A stretch of 8,893 bases of DNA from DIGJ01 sp036658435 (GTDB taxonomy: Bacteria; Bacillota; Clostridia; Lachnospirales; Lachnospiraceae): positions 1 to 8,893 of the forward strand of contig JAVXEO010000076.1 in NCBI GenBank assembly GCA_036658435.1, in the 5' to 3' direction. Below the pieces are notes generated by a model. That model worked only from the letters and a program-made list of their open reading frames with translations, ran no database searches and was not told where the DNA came from. Made by a program: the position numbers and the translations under genes. Position 1 is the first letter of the stretch; each line of letters starts with the position of its first letter. Shown here in pieces: positions 1-8,076 of this stretch.

Positions 1-2
1 CC

Positions 3-512
3 CTTGGCTGGGCAACTTACAATGGAGACCATATGTCTATGTATGGGGTAAATGCCTCCGTACCAAAGACTCTTGTTCGTTATCTGGTACTGTATTTTGC
101 TGAAACACAGGCAGAAAATAAACTAAAAGAGGTTTTAATGGATATTTTAGATACACCGGTCAGTCCTGAATTGCTGCCACCAAAAGATGGGGAAATTGCA
201 CAAAAAACAGAAGAAACCGTAGGTCCTTACGAACTTCATGATTTCTTCCTTTATCATATAATGCGTTTTGGTTATGAACCTGAAAAAATTTACCGGATAG
301 CCAGGTATGCATTCCAAGATGAATATCAGGAAAACGTAATTTCTAAATGGCTGAAACTGTTTTACCGAAGGTTTTTTTCACAACAGTATAAGCGTTCCTG
401 CCTTCCGGATGGACCAAAGGTAGGAAGTGTTGCTCTGTCACCTAGGGGCGATTGGAGGATGCCAAGTGATGCATGCGTGGATGCCTGGATACGTCAATTA
501 GAAGAAATATAA
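3..512 (+). CDS. nadE: NAD+ synthetase, glutamine-dependent, C-terminal part (5' end outside window)
   Basis: This is the last 169 residues of glutamine-dependent NAD+ synthetase, the cytoplasmic enzyme that amidates nicotinic acid adenine dinucleotide to NAD+ using ATP and glutamine-derived ammonia. The open frame enters from the left edge at position 3, so the ATG at 33 (in GDHMSMYGVN) is internal and not a start. The fragment carries family-typical stretches: GDHMSMYGVN near the edge, then the DTPVSPELLPP and VGPYELHDFF segments, and the block KRSCLPDGPKVG...LSPRGDWRMPSDA at about 390-473. This C-terminal pattern belongs to the long two-domain bacterial form. The expected N-terminal glutaminase (nitrilase-like) domain and the ATP-binding SGGxDS loop would lie upstream, out of view. 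The TAA stop is at 510-512, inside the end of the convergent minus-strand gene, and no hairpin terminator is visible after it. Family assignment is from memory of the sequence but is very characteristic. Confidence 0.95.
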   Translation, partial: LGWATYNGDHMSMYGVNASVPKTLVRYLVLYFAETQAENKLKEVLMDILDTPVSPELLPPKDGEIAQKTEETVGPYELHDFFLYHIMRFGYEPEKIYRIARYAFQDEYQENVISKWLKLFYRRFFSQQYKRSCLPDGPKVGSVALSPRGDWRMPSDACVDAWIRQLEEI

Positions 513-943
513 GCTTTTGAAAGTGTTTGATGGATAGCATCCATTAACAGCTCCTGCGTATATTGATTTTCAGCAGGTAAAATAACATTTTCCAGAGAAA
601 GACCGGACACCAGCTGGGTTGAAATCGCCTCAAGAGAGGGCTCTATAAGGGGATACATAGTGGAAACGGTTTCTTCCAGATTTACGAAACGCACAGAATT
701 AATATGGTCAGCGTCCACCATGATTTCTAAATTAAGAGAATTCTGCCCTAAGGTAATTTGGGTGGTATATACACCGGGATGGTACAATATTTCATTTTGT
801 GCAGCCGGTGTTTTTTCTTTATCTTTACTAATTGGTCGGAACATGATGATAAGGAGTAATATTAAAAGTAAACCAAGACCAATAAAGATAGAGGTGTATA
901 TAATTTCTTTGATGGAAAGGATAATAATTTTAGTTCTTGACAT
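494..943 (-). CDS. Small membrane-anchored protein of unknown function, FMN-binding-like pattern
   Basis: I do not recognise a named family for this 149-residue protein. It has a basic N-terminus (R3, K5, K12), one strongly hydrophobic segment at about residues 14-35 that reads as a signal anchor, and a short charged, proline-containing linker (37-50). The soluble domain follows at about 52-149. That domain runs YHPGVYTTQI (54-63), a beta-like stretch LNLEIMVDADHINSVRFVNL (70-89), then ETVSTMYPLIEPSLEAI (91-107) and a final helix after NQYTQELLMDAI (126-137). The order (PGxYT, then V-D-x-x-I-x-x-V, then a C-terminal helix) recalls FMN_bind domains, but the SGAT-type flavin attachment motif is absent. 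The soluble part is probably outside the membrane. The ATG at 943 is chosen because a GGAGG site sits 6 nt upstream; an in-frame TTG at 961 would swallow that site. The gene stands alone, divergent from addB and convergent with nadE, whose end it overlaps by 19 nt. It has no cysteines and no lipobox. Confidence 0.8.
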   Translation of the reverse strand: MSRTKIIILSIKEIIYTSIFIGLGLLLILLLIIMFRPISKDKEKTPAAQNEILYHPGVYTTQITLGQNSLNLEIMVDADHINSVRFVNLEETVSTMYPLIEPSLEAISTQLVSGLSLENVILPAENQYTQELLMDAIHQTLSKAYISSN

Positions 944-1041
944 AAAAGACCTCCAAAACAATGGTTACATGTTATATACTATGAAAAAAGAAAAGAAAAT
1001 ATGACGTTATATTATAAAGATATTAGGAAAAGAGGGATGAA
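944..1041. promoter_or_regulatory. Divergent intergenic region between the membrane-protein gene and addB
   Basis: These 98 bp must carry the 5' signals for both divergent genes. For addB, AGAGGG at 1031-1036 is a good ribosome binding site 5 nt before ATG 1042. Promoter candidates are weak. On the plus strand, TGT-TATATA at 970-978 could be an extended -10, but no matching -35 is visible. On the minus strand there is TATAAC at 976-971 with only a poor TTTTCT at -35 spacing, and a perfect TATAAT at 1016-1011 without a -35. A 14-bp near palindrome (ATATGACGTTATAT, 999-1012, six of seven pairs) lies between these. No LexA/DinR-type GAAC-N4-GTTC box is seen, so SOS control of addBA is not supported here. 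Confidence 0.4.
950..954 (-). promoter_or_regulatory. Ribosome binding site that fixes the start at 943
   Basis: On the minus strand the sequence reads GGAGGTCTTTTATG, an excellent GGAGG Shine-Dalgarno core with a 6-nt spacer to the ATG at 943-941. An upstream in-frame TTG (961-959) has no comparable site and would place this GGAGG inside the coding region, so the shorter start is preferred. Confidence 0.85.
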
Positions 1042-4000
1042 ATGTCATTACAATTCATACTGGGGGGATCCGGAGCGGGGAAATCTCATTATTTATACAC
1101 GAAAGTAATTGAAGAATCTGTAAAATACCCCAAAACAAATTACTTGGTAATCGTGCCGGAACAATTTACAATGGAAACACAAAAAGATTTTATTTCGATG
1201 CACAAAAGGCATGGAATTGTAAACATCGATGTACTTAGTTTTATGCGTCTGTCCTATCGAATTATGGAAGAAACGGGAAGGGGAGGGACACCCGTTTTAG
1301 AGGACACAGGTAAAAGTATGGTTCTTAGAAAAGTATTGGAAGAAAAAAAAGAGTCCTTTTTATATTTCAAATCCAATATTAGAAAACCGGGATTTGTGGA
1401 TGAAATCAAATCAATATTATCGGAATTGTTTCAATATAGCATCGATGAAGTTAAATTAGAAGAAATGATTGAATTAGCAAAAGGAAAAACGCTTTTAGAA
1501 ACAAAATTAAAAGATCTTTTAATTATATATAAAAGCTTTCAAGAATTTATGAAAGATCGATATATAACAACAGAAGAAATTATGGATGTTTTATATGATG
1601 CACTGGAAACATCGGAGATTATAAAAAATGCAGTAGTTTGTTTTGATGGATTTACCGGATTTACACCTTCCCAAAATAAAGTATTGGAACGTATTCTGGT
1701 TATGGCAAAAGAGGTTTATGTAACGGTTACCATAGACGAAAGAGAAGATATTTATCGGGAAGGGGAAGAATTTCAACTATTTCATCTTAGCAAAAAAACA
1801 ATTGGAAAACTAATTCATCTGGCTCAAAAAAATAAAATTGAGATTTTAGAACCTATTTATTCTAAAAGCAAAAATGGAACTCCCTGGAGATTTGAAAAAG
1901 CAGAAGCACTCCGTGCACTGGAAAGAAATTTATTTCGACATCCCTATAATATATACCAAAAACCCCAGGAAGAAATTGCAATCAAGGAATGTAAAAGTCC
2001 CAAGGAAGAAGTTTTATTTGTTGTGGGAAACATTCGCAGACTGGTTCGAACAGAAGGATACCGTTACCGGGACTTTGCCGTTGTTTCAGGTGACATAGAA
2101 AGCTATGGAAGACTCATTGAGAAAGAATTTAAACAGGCACAACTTCCTTATTTCTTAGATAGTAAGAAAGAAATCATAGAAAATCCATTTGTTATATGGA
2201 TGAATAGTTTGTTTGAAATGGCGGAGCGCAGAATGGATTACGAAAGTATGTTTCATTATTTACGCTGCGGAATGCTATCTTTAAAAAATGAGGAATTGGA
2301 TTATCTGGAAAATTATTGCCTTGCAATGGGAATAAGAGGTGTGGAAACATGGAAAAATCCTTTTTATAAAAGCTATGGTGCCATGACGGAAGATGACCTT
2401 GTTTTTTTAAATCAAATACGAGAAAGAGTAATGGTGCAGCTGGAATCCGCAGAAATAATATTGGAAAGAAAGGATGGACAGGTAAAGGAGTATATCCTTT
2501 CCCTTTATAATTTTATAATAAAAAACAAAGCATTTGAACAATTACAAGTTTATGAGGCAAAGTTTAAAGAACAGGAAAATTATTTACTGGAAAAAGAGTA
2601 TGGACAGGTTTATAAGATGGTGATGGAACTGCTGGAACGGATGATGGAGCTTTTAGGAGAAGAAAAAACCTCACGTAAAGAATTTCGGGATATATTAAAT
2701 GCAGGTTTAAAGAAATTAAAAGTGGGGATGATTCCAAGCAGCATTGATCAAATTATAGTGGGCGACATGGAGAGAACAAGATTAAAAAATATTAAAGTTC
2801 TTTTCTTTATAGGAGTAAATGATGGAGTTGTCCCAAAAGCGGTTACCGGCGGCGGAATTTTATCCGATATGGAACGTGAACTTTTGAAAAATCAAAAAGT
2901 GGAACTGGCGCCTACAAAAAGGGAGCAGATTTATACAGAAAGATTTTATTTGTACTTAAACCTAACAAAACCAAATACCAGGGTTTGGGTGACATACTGT
3001 TTGGTTGGCCTGGATGGAAAAGCAGTGAAACCATCCTTTCTAATTGGGAAAATAGAACAACTGTTTCCGGATGCTTTTAAAGAAAAAAAGGGGGACTCCC
3101 TTGAAGAATTAGAAATGCAAATAGAAGAAGACAGGGGAGAACAAAGACTCATTCATGGCTTAAGAAACTTTGAAGGTGAAGAATCGGAAGATTTAATTTG
3201 GGAAAAAATATATAGCTTATATTACAATGACGAAAAGTTAAATCAAAAATTAATTAATGAAATTAATCTTATCTGGAAAAATCAAGGAAAAGATGTTTTA
3301 GGAAAAGAAGTTTCTAAGGCATTATATGGGGGGGAGCTTAAGGGAAGCGTAACTCGTTTGGAACAATATGCGGCCTGTGCCTATGCCCATTTTTTGAATT
3401 ATGGATTACGGCTTCAGGAGAGACAGGAATTTAAAATCAATATTCCTGACATGGGGAATATTTTTCATAAGGCACTGGAGCGCTATGAAAGAAAAATGCA
3501 GGAACAGAATTTAACATGGAAGACCGTTCCTGAAGAGGAACAAAAAAAAATGGCAGGAGAATGCGTAAAGGAAGTAACGAAAGAATACGGAAATGCCATT
3601 CTACATAGTTCTAAAAGAAATGAATATGTAATAGAACGGATAGAACGAATTTTAAACAGGACGCTTTGGGCGTTAACAAAGCAAATTAGTTCCGGAGACT
3701 TTGAACCAAAAGGATATGAGCTTTCGTTTTCTTTTCTGGATGATTTAGAAAGCGTCAGACTTCCTCTGGCAGATGGAAATCAGATGCAGTTAATGGGAAG
3801 GGTAGATCGTATTGATTTGTGTGAAAAGGAGCAAGAAATTTATGTAAAGGTATTGGATTATAAAACCGGAAAAAAGTCCTTTGACATTACCGATGTGTAC
3901 TACGGGTTGCAGTTGCAGCTGGTGGTTTATATGGAGACCATGCTGGAAAAAACAAAAAAGGATAGAAGAGAGAAAACGGTAGTTCCGGCGGGAATCTTTT

Positions 4001-4521
4001 ATTACAATATTGACGATCCCATTGTAGATAAGCCAGATGCTGTTTTTCTGGAAGAACAGATTTTAAAAGAATTAAGAGTAAATGGTCTTGTAAATGAAAA
4101 AACAGAAATTATAAGAGCTCTGGATCATTCTTTTGATGAAAAAGAAGAATCCATACTTTCCCCTTCCATTAAGTCCAATGTAATCCCCGTTGAAACCGTA
4201 AAATGTGGTGAGCTTTCTAAAAACTCAAGTGCAATAAAAACGGAAGATTTTCAACGCATGATTTCATTTGTACGAAAAAAAATGACAGACTTTGGGAATG
4301 AAATAATGGAGGGAAATTACAGGAAGAACCCATACAAATTAGGTGACGCAACGGCCTGTGACTATTGTAAATTTGCAGGAGCCTGTGGCTTTGATAAGAA
4401 ATTGCCACAAAATACATACCGGATTTTACAAAAATTAAAAAGTGAAGAAGCTTGGGAAAAAATAGAAAAGAATGGGGGTGGAACCAATGAAGTGGACCAA
4501 AGACCAAAGGAAGGTAATTGA
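1042..4521 (+). CDS. addB: ATP-dependent helicase-nuclease subunit B (AddB)
   Basis: AddB is the second subunit of AddAB, the Gram-positive counterpart of RecBCD. The complex unwinds and resects double-strand breaks until a Chi site and then leaves a 3' tail for RecA. At 1159 residues it is close to the Bacillus subtilis protein (about 1166 from memory). Near the N-terminus is a Walker A loop GGSGAGKS (residues 8-15) followed by the family-typical IVPEQFTMETQ. The rest of the helicase fold is degenerate, as usual in AddB, where it serves Chi recognition rather than unwinding. The C-terminal nuclease domain is intact: GNIFHKALE with H809, GRVDRID with D922, LDYKTGK with D939 and K941, and QLQLVVY (Q959, Y963). 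The four iron-sulfur cysteines are all present: C779 in YAACAYA, then C1106, C1109 and C1115 in a CxxCx5C cluster. The start ATG has AGAGGG 5 nt upstream. The 3' end overlaps addA by 35 nt. Homopolymer runs (G7 at 3328-3334, A9 at 3542-3550) do not break the frame. Confidence 0.97.
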   Translation: MSLQFILGGSGAGKSHYLYTKVIEESVKYPKTNYLVIVPEQFTMETQKDFISMHKRHGIVNIDVLSFMRLSYRIMEETGRGGTPVLEDTGKSMVLRKVLEEKKESFLYFKSNIRKPGFVDEIKSILSELFQYSIDEVKLEEMIELAKGKTLLETKLKDLLIIYKSFQEFMKDRYITTEEIMDVLYDALETSEIIKNAVVCFDGFTGFTPSQNKVLERILVMAKEVYVTVTIDEREDIYREGEEFQLFHLSKKTIGKLIHLAQKNKIEILEPIYSKSKNGTPWRFEKAEALRALERNLFRHPYNIYQKPQEEIAIKECKSPKEEVLFVVGNIRRLVRTEGYRYRDFAVVSGDIESYGRLIEKEFKQAQLPYFLDSKKEIIENPFVIWMNSLFEMAERRMDYESMFHYLRCGMLSLKNEELDYLENYCLAMGIRGVETWKNPFYKSYGAMTEDDLVFLNQIRERVMVQLESAEIILERKDGQVKEYILSLYNFIIKNKAFEQLQVYEAKFKEQENYLLEKEYGQVYKMVMELLERMMELLGEEKTSRKEFRDILNAGLKKLKVGMIPSSIDQIIVGDMERTRLKNIKVLFFIGVNDGVVPKAVTGGGILSDMERELLKNQKVELAPTKREQIYTERFYLYLNLTKPNTRVWVTYCLVGLDGKAVKPSFLIGKIEQLFPDAFKEKKGDSLEELEMQIEEDRGEQRLIHGLRNFEGEESEDLIWEKIYSLYYNDEKLNQKLINEINLIWKNQGKDVLGKEVSKALYGGELKGSVTRLEQYAACAYAHFLNYGLRLQERQEFKINIPDMGNIFHKALERYERKMQEQNLTWKTVPEEEQKKMAGECVKEVTKEYGNAILHSSKRNEYVIERIERILNRTLWALTKQISSGDFEPKGYELSFSFLDDLESVRLPLADGNQMQLMGRVDRIDLCEKEQEIYVKVLDYKTGKKSFDITDVYYGLQLQLVVYMETMLEKTKKDRREKTVVPAGIFYYNIDDPIVDKPDAVFLEEQILKELRVNGLVNEKTEIIRALDHSFDEKEESILSPSIKSNVIPVETVKCGELSKNSSAIKTEDFQRMISFVRKKMTDFGNEIMEGNYRKNPYKLGDATACDYCKFAGACGFDKKLPQNTYRILQKLKSEEAWEKIEKNGGGTNEVDQRPKEGN
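4474..4481 (+). promoter_or_regulatory. addA ribosome binding site inside the end of addB
   Basis: GGGGGTGG matches the GGAGGTGA consensus at six of eight positions and lies 5 nt before ATG 4487. It supports that ATG over the in-frame ATG at 4472, which overlaps this site and has only an A-rich stretch upstream. Because the site and the start are inside addB, addA translation is probably coupled to addB. Confidence 0.65.
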
Positions 4522-7500
4522 AACAAGAAATCGGAATATATTAGTATCTGCGGCTGCGGGATCTGGAAAAACAGCGGTGCTAGTGGAGCGGATTATACAA
4601 ATAATAATGGATGAAGTGCACCCGGTGGACATAGACCATCTTCTTATTGTAACCTTCACCAGTGCAGCCGCGGGAGAAATGAGGGAACGAATTAGTCTTG
4701 CAATTGAAAAAAGACTATTGGAGGAAAAGGATAATCTTCATTTACAAAAACAAATGGCGCTGATTCACAGTGCACAGATTACAACGATTCATAGTTTCTG
4801 CCTTGGAATGATAAGAAATTATTTTAATCAAATTAACTTAGATCCGGGATTTCGTATGGGAGAGGAAGCGGAACTGCGTTTATTAAAATCAGATGTTTTA
4901 GAAGAAGTTCTGGAGATGGAATATGAAAAAAAAGAACCGGATTTTCTTGCATTTGTAGAAAGCTATGCCACGGGAAAATCAGACTCTGGCTTGGAAGATA
5001 TGGTACTTAAACTTTATGAATTTTCCATGAGCTATCCATGGCCAAAAGAATGGCTGCAAAAGACAAAAGAAGGGTTTAACCTGGAAAGTAAAGAAGAGTT
5101 ACTGGCTGCAAAATGGATGAAGGATTTGATGGAGAACATCCAATTCATTTTGGAAGAAGCAAAAATAGACAATGGGAAAGCCCTTCAGATCTGCGAAGAG
5201 GGCAATGGTCCCTATATGTATAAGGAAGCAATTTCAGAGGATGAAAAAATAATAGAGCAGCTTACATCAGCCTGCACCTACGAAGACTTAAAGAATCTTT
5301 ATAACCAGATCGAATGGAAACGATTGTCTTCAAAAAAAGATGCAACGGTAAGCGTGGAAAAAAGGGAATTTGTGAAGAGTCTACGGAATACTATAAAAGC
5401 TTCCATTGTAGAAATACAAAAACAATATTTTTTCCAGCCCTTAGAGGAAAGCCTGGAAGATATACAAAAGGTAAAACCTGCCATGGAAGCTTTGATAAAC
5501 CTGACACTGCTGTTTTCGGAACAATACCGCATACGAAAAGCAGAGAAGAATGTTTTGGATTTTAATGATTTAGAACATTTTGCCTTGGAAATTTTAATAA
5601 ATGAAAAGAAACCCACATCGGTTGCTCTTGAATTAAGCGAATATTATGAAGAGATTTTGGTGGATGAATACCAAGATAGTAATTTCGTTCAGGAAACTTT
5701 ATTAAACAGTATATCAAAAGAAAAATTTGGACGTCCCAATTTGTTTATGGTAGGAGATGTAAAACAGAGCATTTATAAATTCCGATTGGCAAAACCGGAA
5801 TTGTTTATTGCTAAATATAAGCGATATGAAATAGATGGGGAAAAAGAGCAAAGAATTAATCTTCATAAAAATTTCCGAAGCAGAGACAGCGTAATTGATG
5901 GCATTAATGAAATTTTTCAAAAAATTATGCACACATCATTGGGAAACATAGAATATGATGAAGAGGCGGCACTGTATAGAGGGGCATCTTATCCGGAAAT
6001 ACAAGAAGGAAGTTTGGGAAAGACAGAAATAATTCTGTTCGATGGCAAGGAAGAACTGGCAGAAGAGATGACAGTAAAAGAAAGAGAAGCCCAGGGAATT
6101 GTTTCAAAAATAAAAAAAATGATGGAAGAAGGCCACGTTTTTGAAAAAGACCACCATCGAGCTATAAAATACGGGGATATTGTTATTTTGCTACGAAGCA
6201 TGCGTGGATGGGCAGAGGAATTTGCTTCCATTTTATGTGATAAAGGGATACCGGCCTATGCCGATACTCAAACCGGATACTTTTCTGCAATTGAAGTACA
6301 AGAAATATTAAATCTACTTTTAATAATAGATAATCCCTTGCAGGATATTCCTCTTGTATCCGTATTGAAGTCTTACATTGGTGAATTTTCAGATGCGGAA
6401 TTAAGTCAAATTCGTGTAGAAACACAGGAACAGGCTTTTTTTGAGAGTTTAAAACAGTATGAAAAGAACAATAACCAAAAGAACAATAACCAAAAGAAAG
6501 AAAATAAAGAATTAATCAAAAAAATAGTTCGTTTCTTAAATTTTTTAGATAAAATGCGTGAAAGGGTTTCTTATATGGGAGTCTATGACTTAATTCAGAC
6601 AATATATACAGAAACCGGATATTATAATAGAATGTCGATGCTTCCCGGAGGCAGTATCCGAAAAGGAAACTTAGATATGCTCCTTCAGAAAGCAAAAGAG
6701 TTTGAAAAAACAAGCTATCATGGACTCTTTCATTTTAATCGGTATATTGAAAAACTGCACCAATATGACATGGACTTTGGTGAAGCAGGAAGTGGAGAAA
6801 AAATGCAGAATGCAGTGCGCATTATGAGCATTCATAAAAGCAAGGGATTGGAGTTTCCTGTTGTTTTTTTAGCAGGAATGGGAAAGCAGTTTAACCAGCA
6901 GGATGCAAGAAGCCGATTGATTTTACATCCGGAAATGGGAATTGGACCAGATTATATTGATTATGAAAAAAGGACAAAAGTTCCGACTTTGATAAAAAAA
7001 GTAATGCAGAAAAAAATTGTTTTAGAAAACCTTGGAGAAGAACTGCGTGTTCTGTATGTTGGTATGACCCGTGCAAAAGAAAAATTAATTATGACAGGTT
7101 ATGTAAAAGATCTGGAAAAAAAACTTGCCATATGGGAGCACCAGGAAGGAAACTCTTTTCGGGAACTTTGTGAAGCGGGATCTTTTTTAGATTGGGTGCT
7201 GCCCTGCGCTCTTCCTTTGAAAGATACGTTTGACATTCATGTCTCAGGAATGGAAGAAATGGTAGAAAGAGAACTTGCAAATCAATTAAGCAACCAAGAA
7301 AAAAGAAAGTATCTGCTTTCCTGGAACAGTGATAAATATCTACCAAAGGAAGAAGAAAAGGATCTATATAAAATTTTTGAATTTAATTATCCATATCAGG
7401 AAGAACAGAAAATAAAAGCTAAAATATCGGTGTCAGAATTAAAATATAAAGCCTTTGAAAAAATAGAAGAACCCGGAGAAAAATTATTTGCTGAAGAATC

Positions 7501-8059
7501 AAAGGAACGGTATATACCAGGTTTTGCGGAAAATAAAGAAAAAATAACAGGAACCAAAAGAGGAACCTTGTATCATAAAGTGATGCAATGCCTGTCATTT
7601 CAAAGAATTTCGGACGTAAATCACCTGGAAAAAGAAATTACTGATCTGGTTAAAACGGGAAGAATTTCGAAAGAAGAAGAAAATTTGCTATTAAAAGACA
7701 AAATTTGGAGATTTTTTGAAACCCCCATAGGAAAAAGGATGGCAGCTGCAGATCGCCGAAATCAACTCTTCAAAGAGCAGCCCTTTGTTTTAGGAGTGCC
7801 GGCAAGGAAAGTGAATCCGGAAATTCCAAGCGAAGAACTGGTAATTGTACAAGGAATTATCGATGCTTTTTTTGAAGAAGATGGGGAACTGGTTCTTTTG
7901 GACTACAAAACGGACCATGTGACGGATAAACAAGAGCTGGTGGATCGATACCGGTCACAACTTTGTTATTATCAGGAAGCTTTGGAACAGATTATCGGAA
8001 AAAAAGTAAAAGAAAGAATAGTATATTCCTTTGCTTTGGGAGAAGAAATTGAACTTTAG
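4487..8059 (+). CDS. addA: ATP-dependent helicase-nuclease subunit A (AddA)
   Basis: AddA is the UvrD-like (superfamily 1A) helicase and 5'-strand nuclease subunit of AddAB. From ATG 4487 it has 1190 residues, near the B. subtilis length (about 1232 from memory). Helicase motifs occur in order: Q7 in WTKDQ; motif I AAAGSGKT (22-29); Ia TFTSAAAGEM (56-65); II VDEYQDS (392-398); III GDVKQSIYKFR (423-433); IV NFRS (462-465); V IHKSKGLEF (782-790); VI LYVGMTRAKEKL (856-867). The C-terminal nuclease domain has GTLYHK (H1030), GIIDAFF (D1126), LDYKTD (D1139, K1141) and QLCYY (Q1158, Y1162). All catalytic positions are present, so both activities are expected. The start at 4487 is preferred because MKWTKDQ matches how relatives begin and a GGGGGTGG site precedes it; starting at 4472 would add only five residues. 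An Asn-rich stretch at about 659-673 is encoded by an exact 15-bp tandem duplication. The gene overlaps addB by 35 nt; no sbcD/sbcC genes follow, unlike B. subtilis. Confidence 0.97.
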   Translation: MKWTKDQRKVIETRNRNILVSAAAGSGKTAVLVERIIQIIMDEVHPVDIDHLLIVTFTSAAAGEMRERISLAIEKRLLEEKDNLHLQKQMALIHSAQITTIHSFCLGMIRNYFNQINLDPGFRMGEEAELRLLKSDVLEEVLEMEYEKKEPDFLAFVESYATGKSDSGLEDMVLKLYEFSMSYPWPKEWLQKTKEGFNLESKEELLAAKWMKDLMENIQFILEEAKIDNGKALQICEEGNGPYMYKEAISEDEKIIEQLTSACTYEDLKNLYNQIEWKRLSSKKDATVSVEKREFVKSLRNTIKASIVEIQKQYFFQPLEESLEDIQKVKPAMEALINLTLLFSEQYRIRKAEKNVLDFNDLEHFALEILINEKKPTSVALELSEYYEEILVDEYQDSNFVQETLLNSISKEKFGRPNLFMVGDVKQSIYKFRLAKPELFIAKYKRYEIDGEKEQRINLHKNFRSRDSVIDGINEIFQKIMHTSLGNIEYDEEAALYRGASYPEIQEGSLGKTEIILFDGKEELAEEMTVKEREAQGIVSKIKKMMEEGHVFEKDHHRAIKYGDIVILLRSMRGWAEEFASILCDKGIPAYADTQTGYFSAIEVQEILNLLLIIDNPLQDIPLVSVLKSYIGEFSDAELSQIRVETQEQAFFESLKQYEKNNNQKNNNQKKENKELIKKIVRFLNFLDKMRERVSYMGVYDLIQTIYTETGYYNRMSMLPGGSIRKGNLDMLLQKAKEFEKTSYHGLFHFNRYIEKLHQYDMDFGEAGSGEKMQNAVRIMSIHKSKGLEFPVVFLAGMGKQFNQQDARSRLILHPEMGIGPDYIDYEKRTKVPTLIKKVMQKKIVLENLGEELRVLYVGMTRAKEKLIMTGYVKDLEKKLAIWEHQEGNSFRELCEAGSFLDWVLPCALPLKDTFDIHVSGMEEMVERELANQLSNQEKRKYLLSWNSDKYLPKEEEKDLYKIFEFNYPYQEEQKIKAKISVSELKYKAFEKIEEPGEKLFAEESKERYIPGFAENKEKITGTKRGTLYHKVMQCLSFQRISDVNHLEKEITDLVKTGRISKEEENLLLKDKIWRFFETPIGKRMAAADRRNQLFKEQPFVLGVPARKVNPEIPSEELVIVQGIIDAFFEEDGELVLLDYKTDHVTDKQELVDRYRSQLCYYQEALEQIIGKKVKERIVYSFALGEEIEL
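6462..6497 (+). repeat. 15-bp tandem repeat within addA
   Basis: The unit AAAAGAACAATAACC occurs twice without mismatch (6462-6476 and 6477-6491), followed by the first six bases of a third copy. The unit is a multiple of three and encodes a duplicated KNNNQ (residues 660-669 of AddA), flanked by more lysine. It lies between helicase motifs IV and V, in a likely surface linker, so copy-number change would keep the frame. Confidence 0.95.
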
Positions 8060-8076
8060 CAATAACCATGGACTTT

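Noticed and set aside
937..942. Perfect TTGACA (-35) on the plus strand
   Set aside because: It lies in the first codons of the minus-strand gene and the bases 17-18 bp downstream (AATGGT/ATGGTT) are not a -10 element; the next TATA-like bases are more than 30 bp away.
959..961. TTG start for the minus-strand membrane protein
   Set aside because: It would put the strong GGAGG site inside the reading frame; the ATG at 943 is ideally spaced from that site.
660..1004. 114-codon plus-strand open frame antisense to the membrane-protein gene
   Set aside because: No ribosome binding site, no recognisable protein pattern, and it mirrors a gene with a better start and a clear membrane segment. It is a shadow frame.
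944..1041. SOS (LexA/DinR) box upstream of addB
   Set aside because: I looked for GAAC-N4-GTTC-like sequences because addAB is a DNA repair operon; none is present.
4472..4486. Earlier ATG for addA at 4472
   Set aside because: It overlaps the GGGGGTGG site that serves ATG 4487, adds only MGVEP, and homologues from memory begin at the MxWTxxQ segment.
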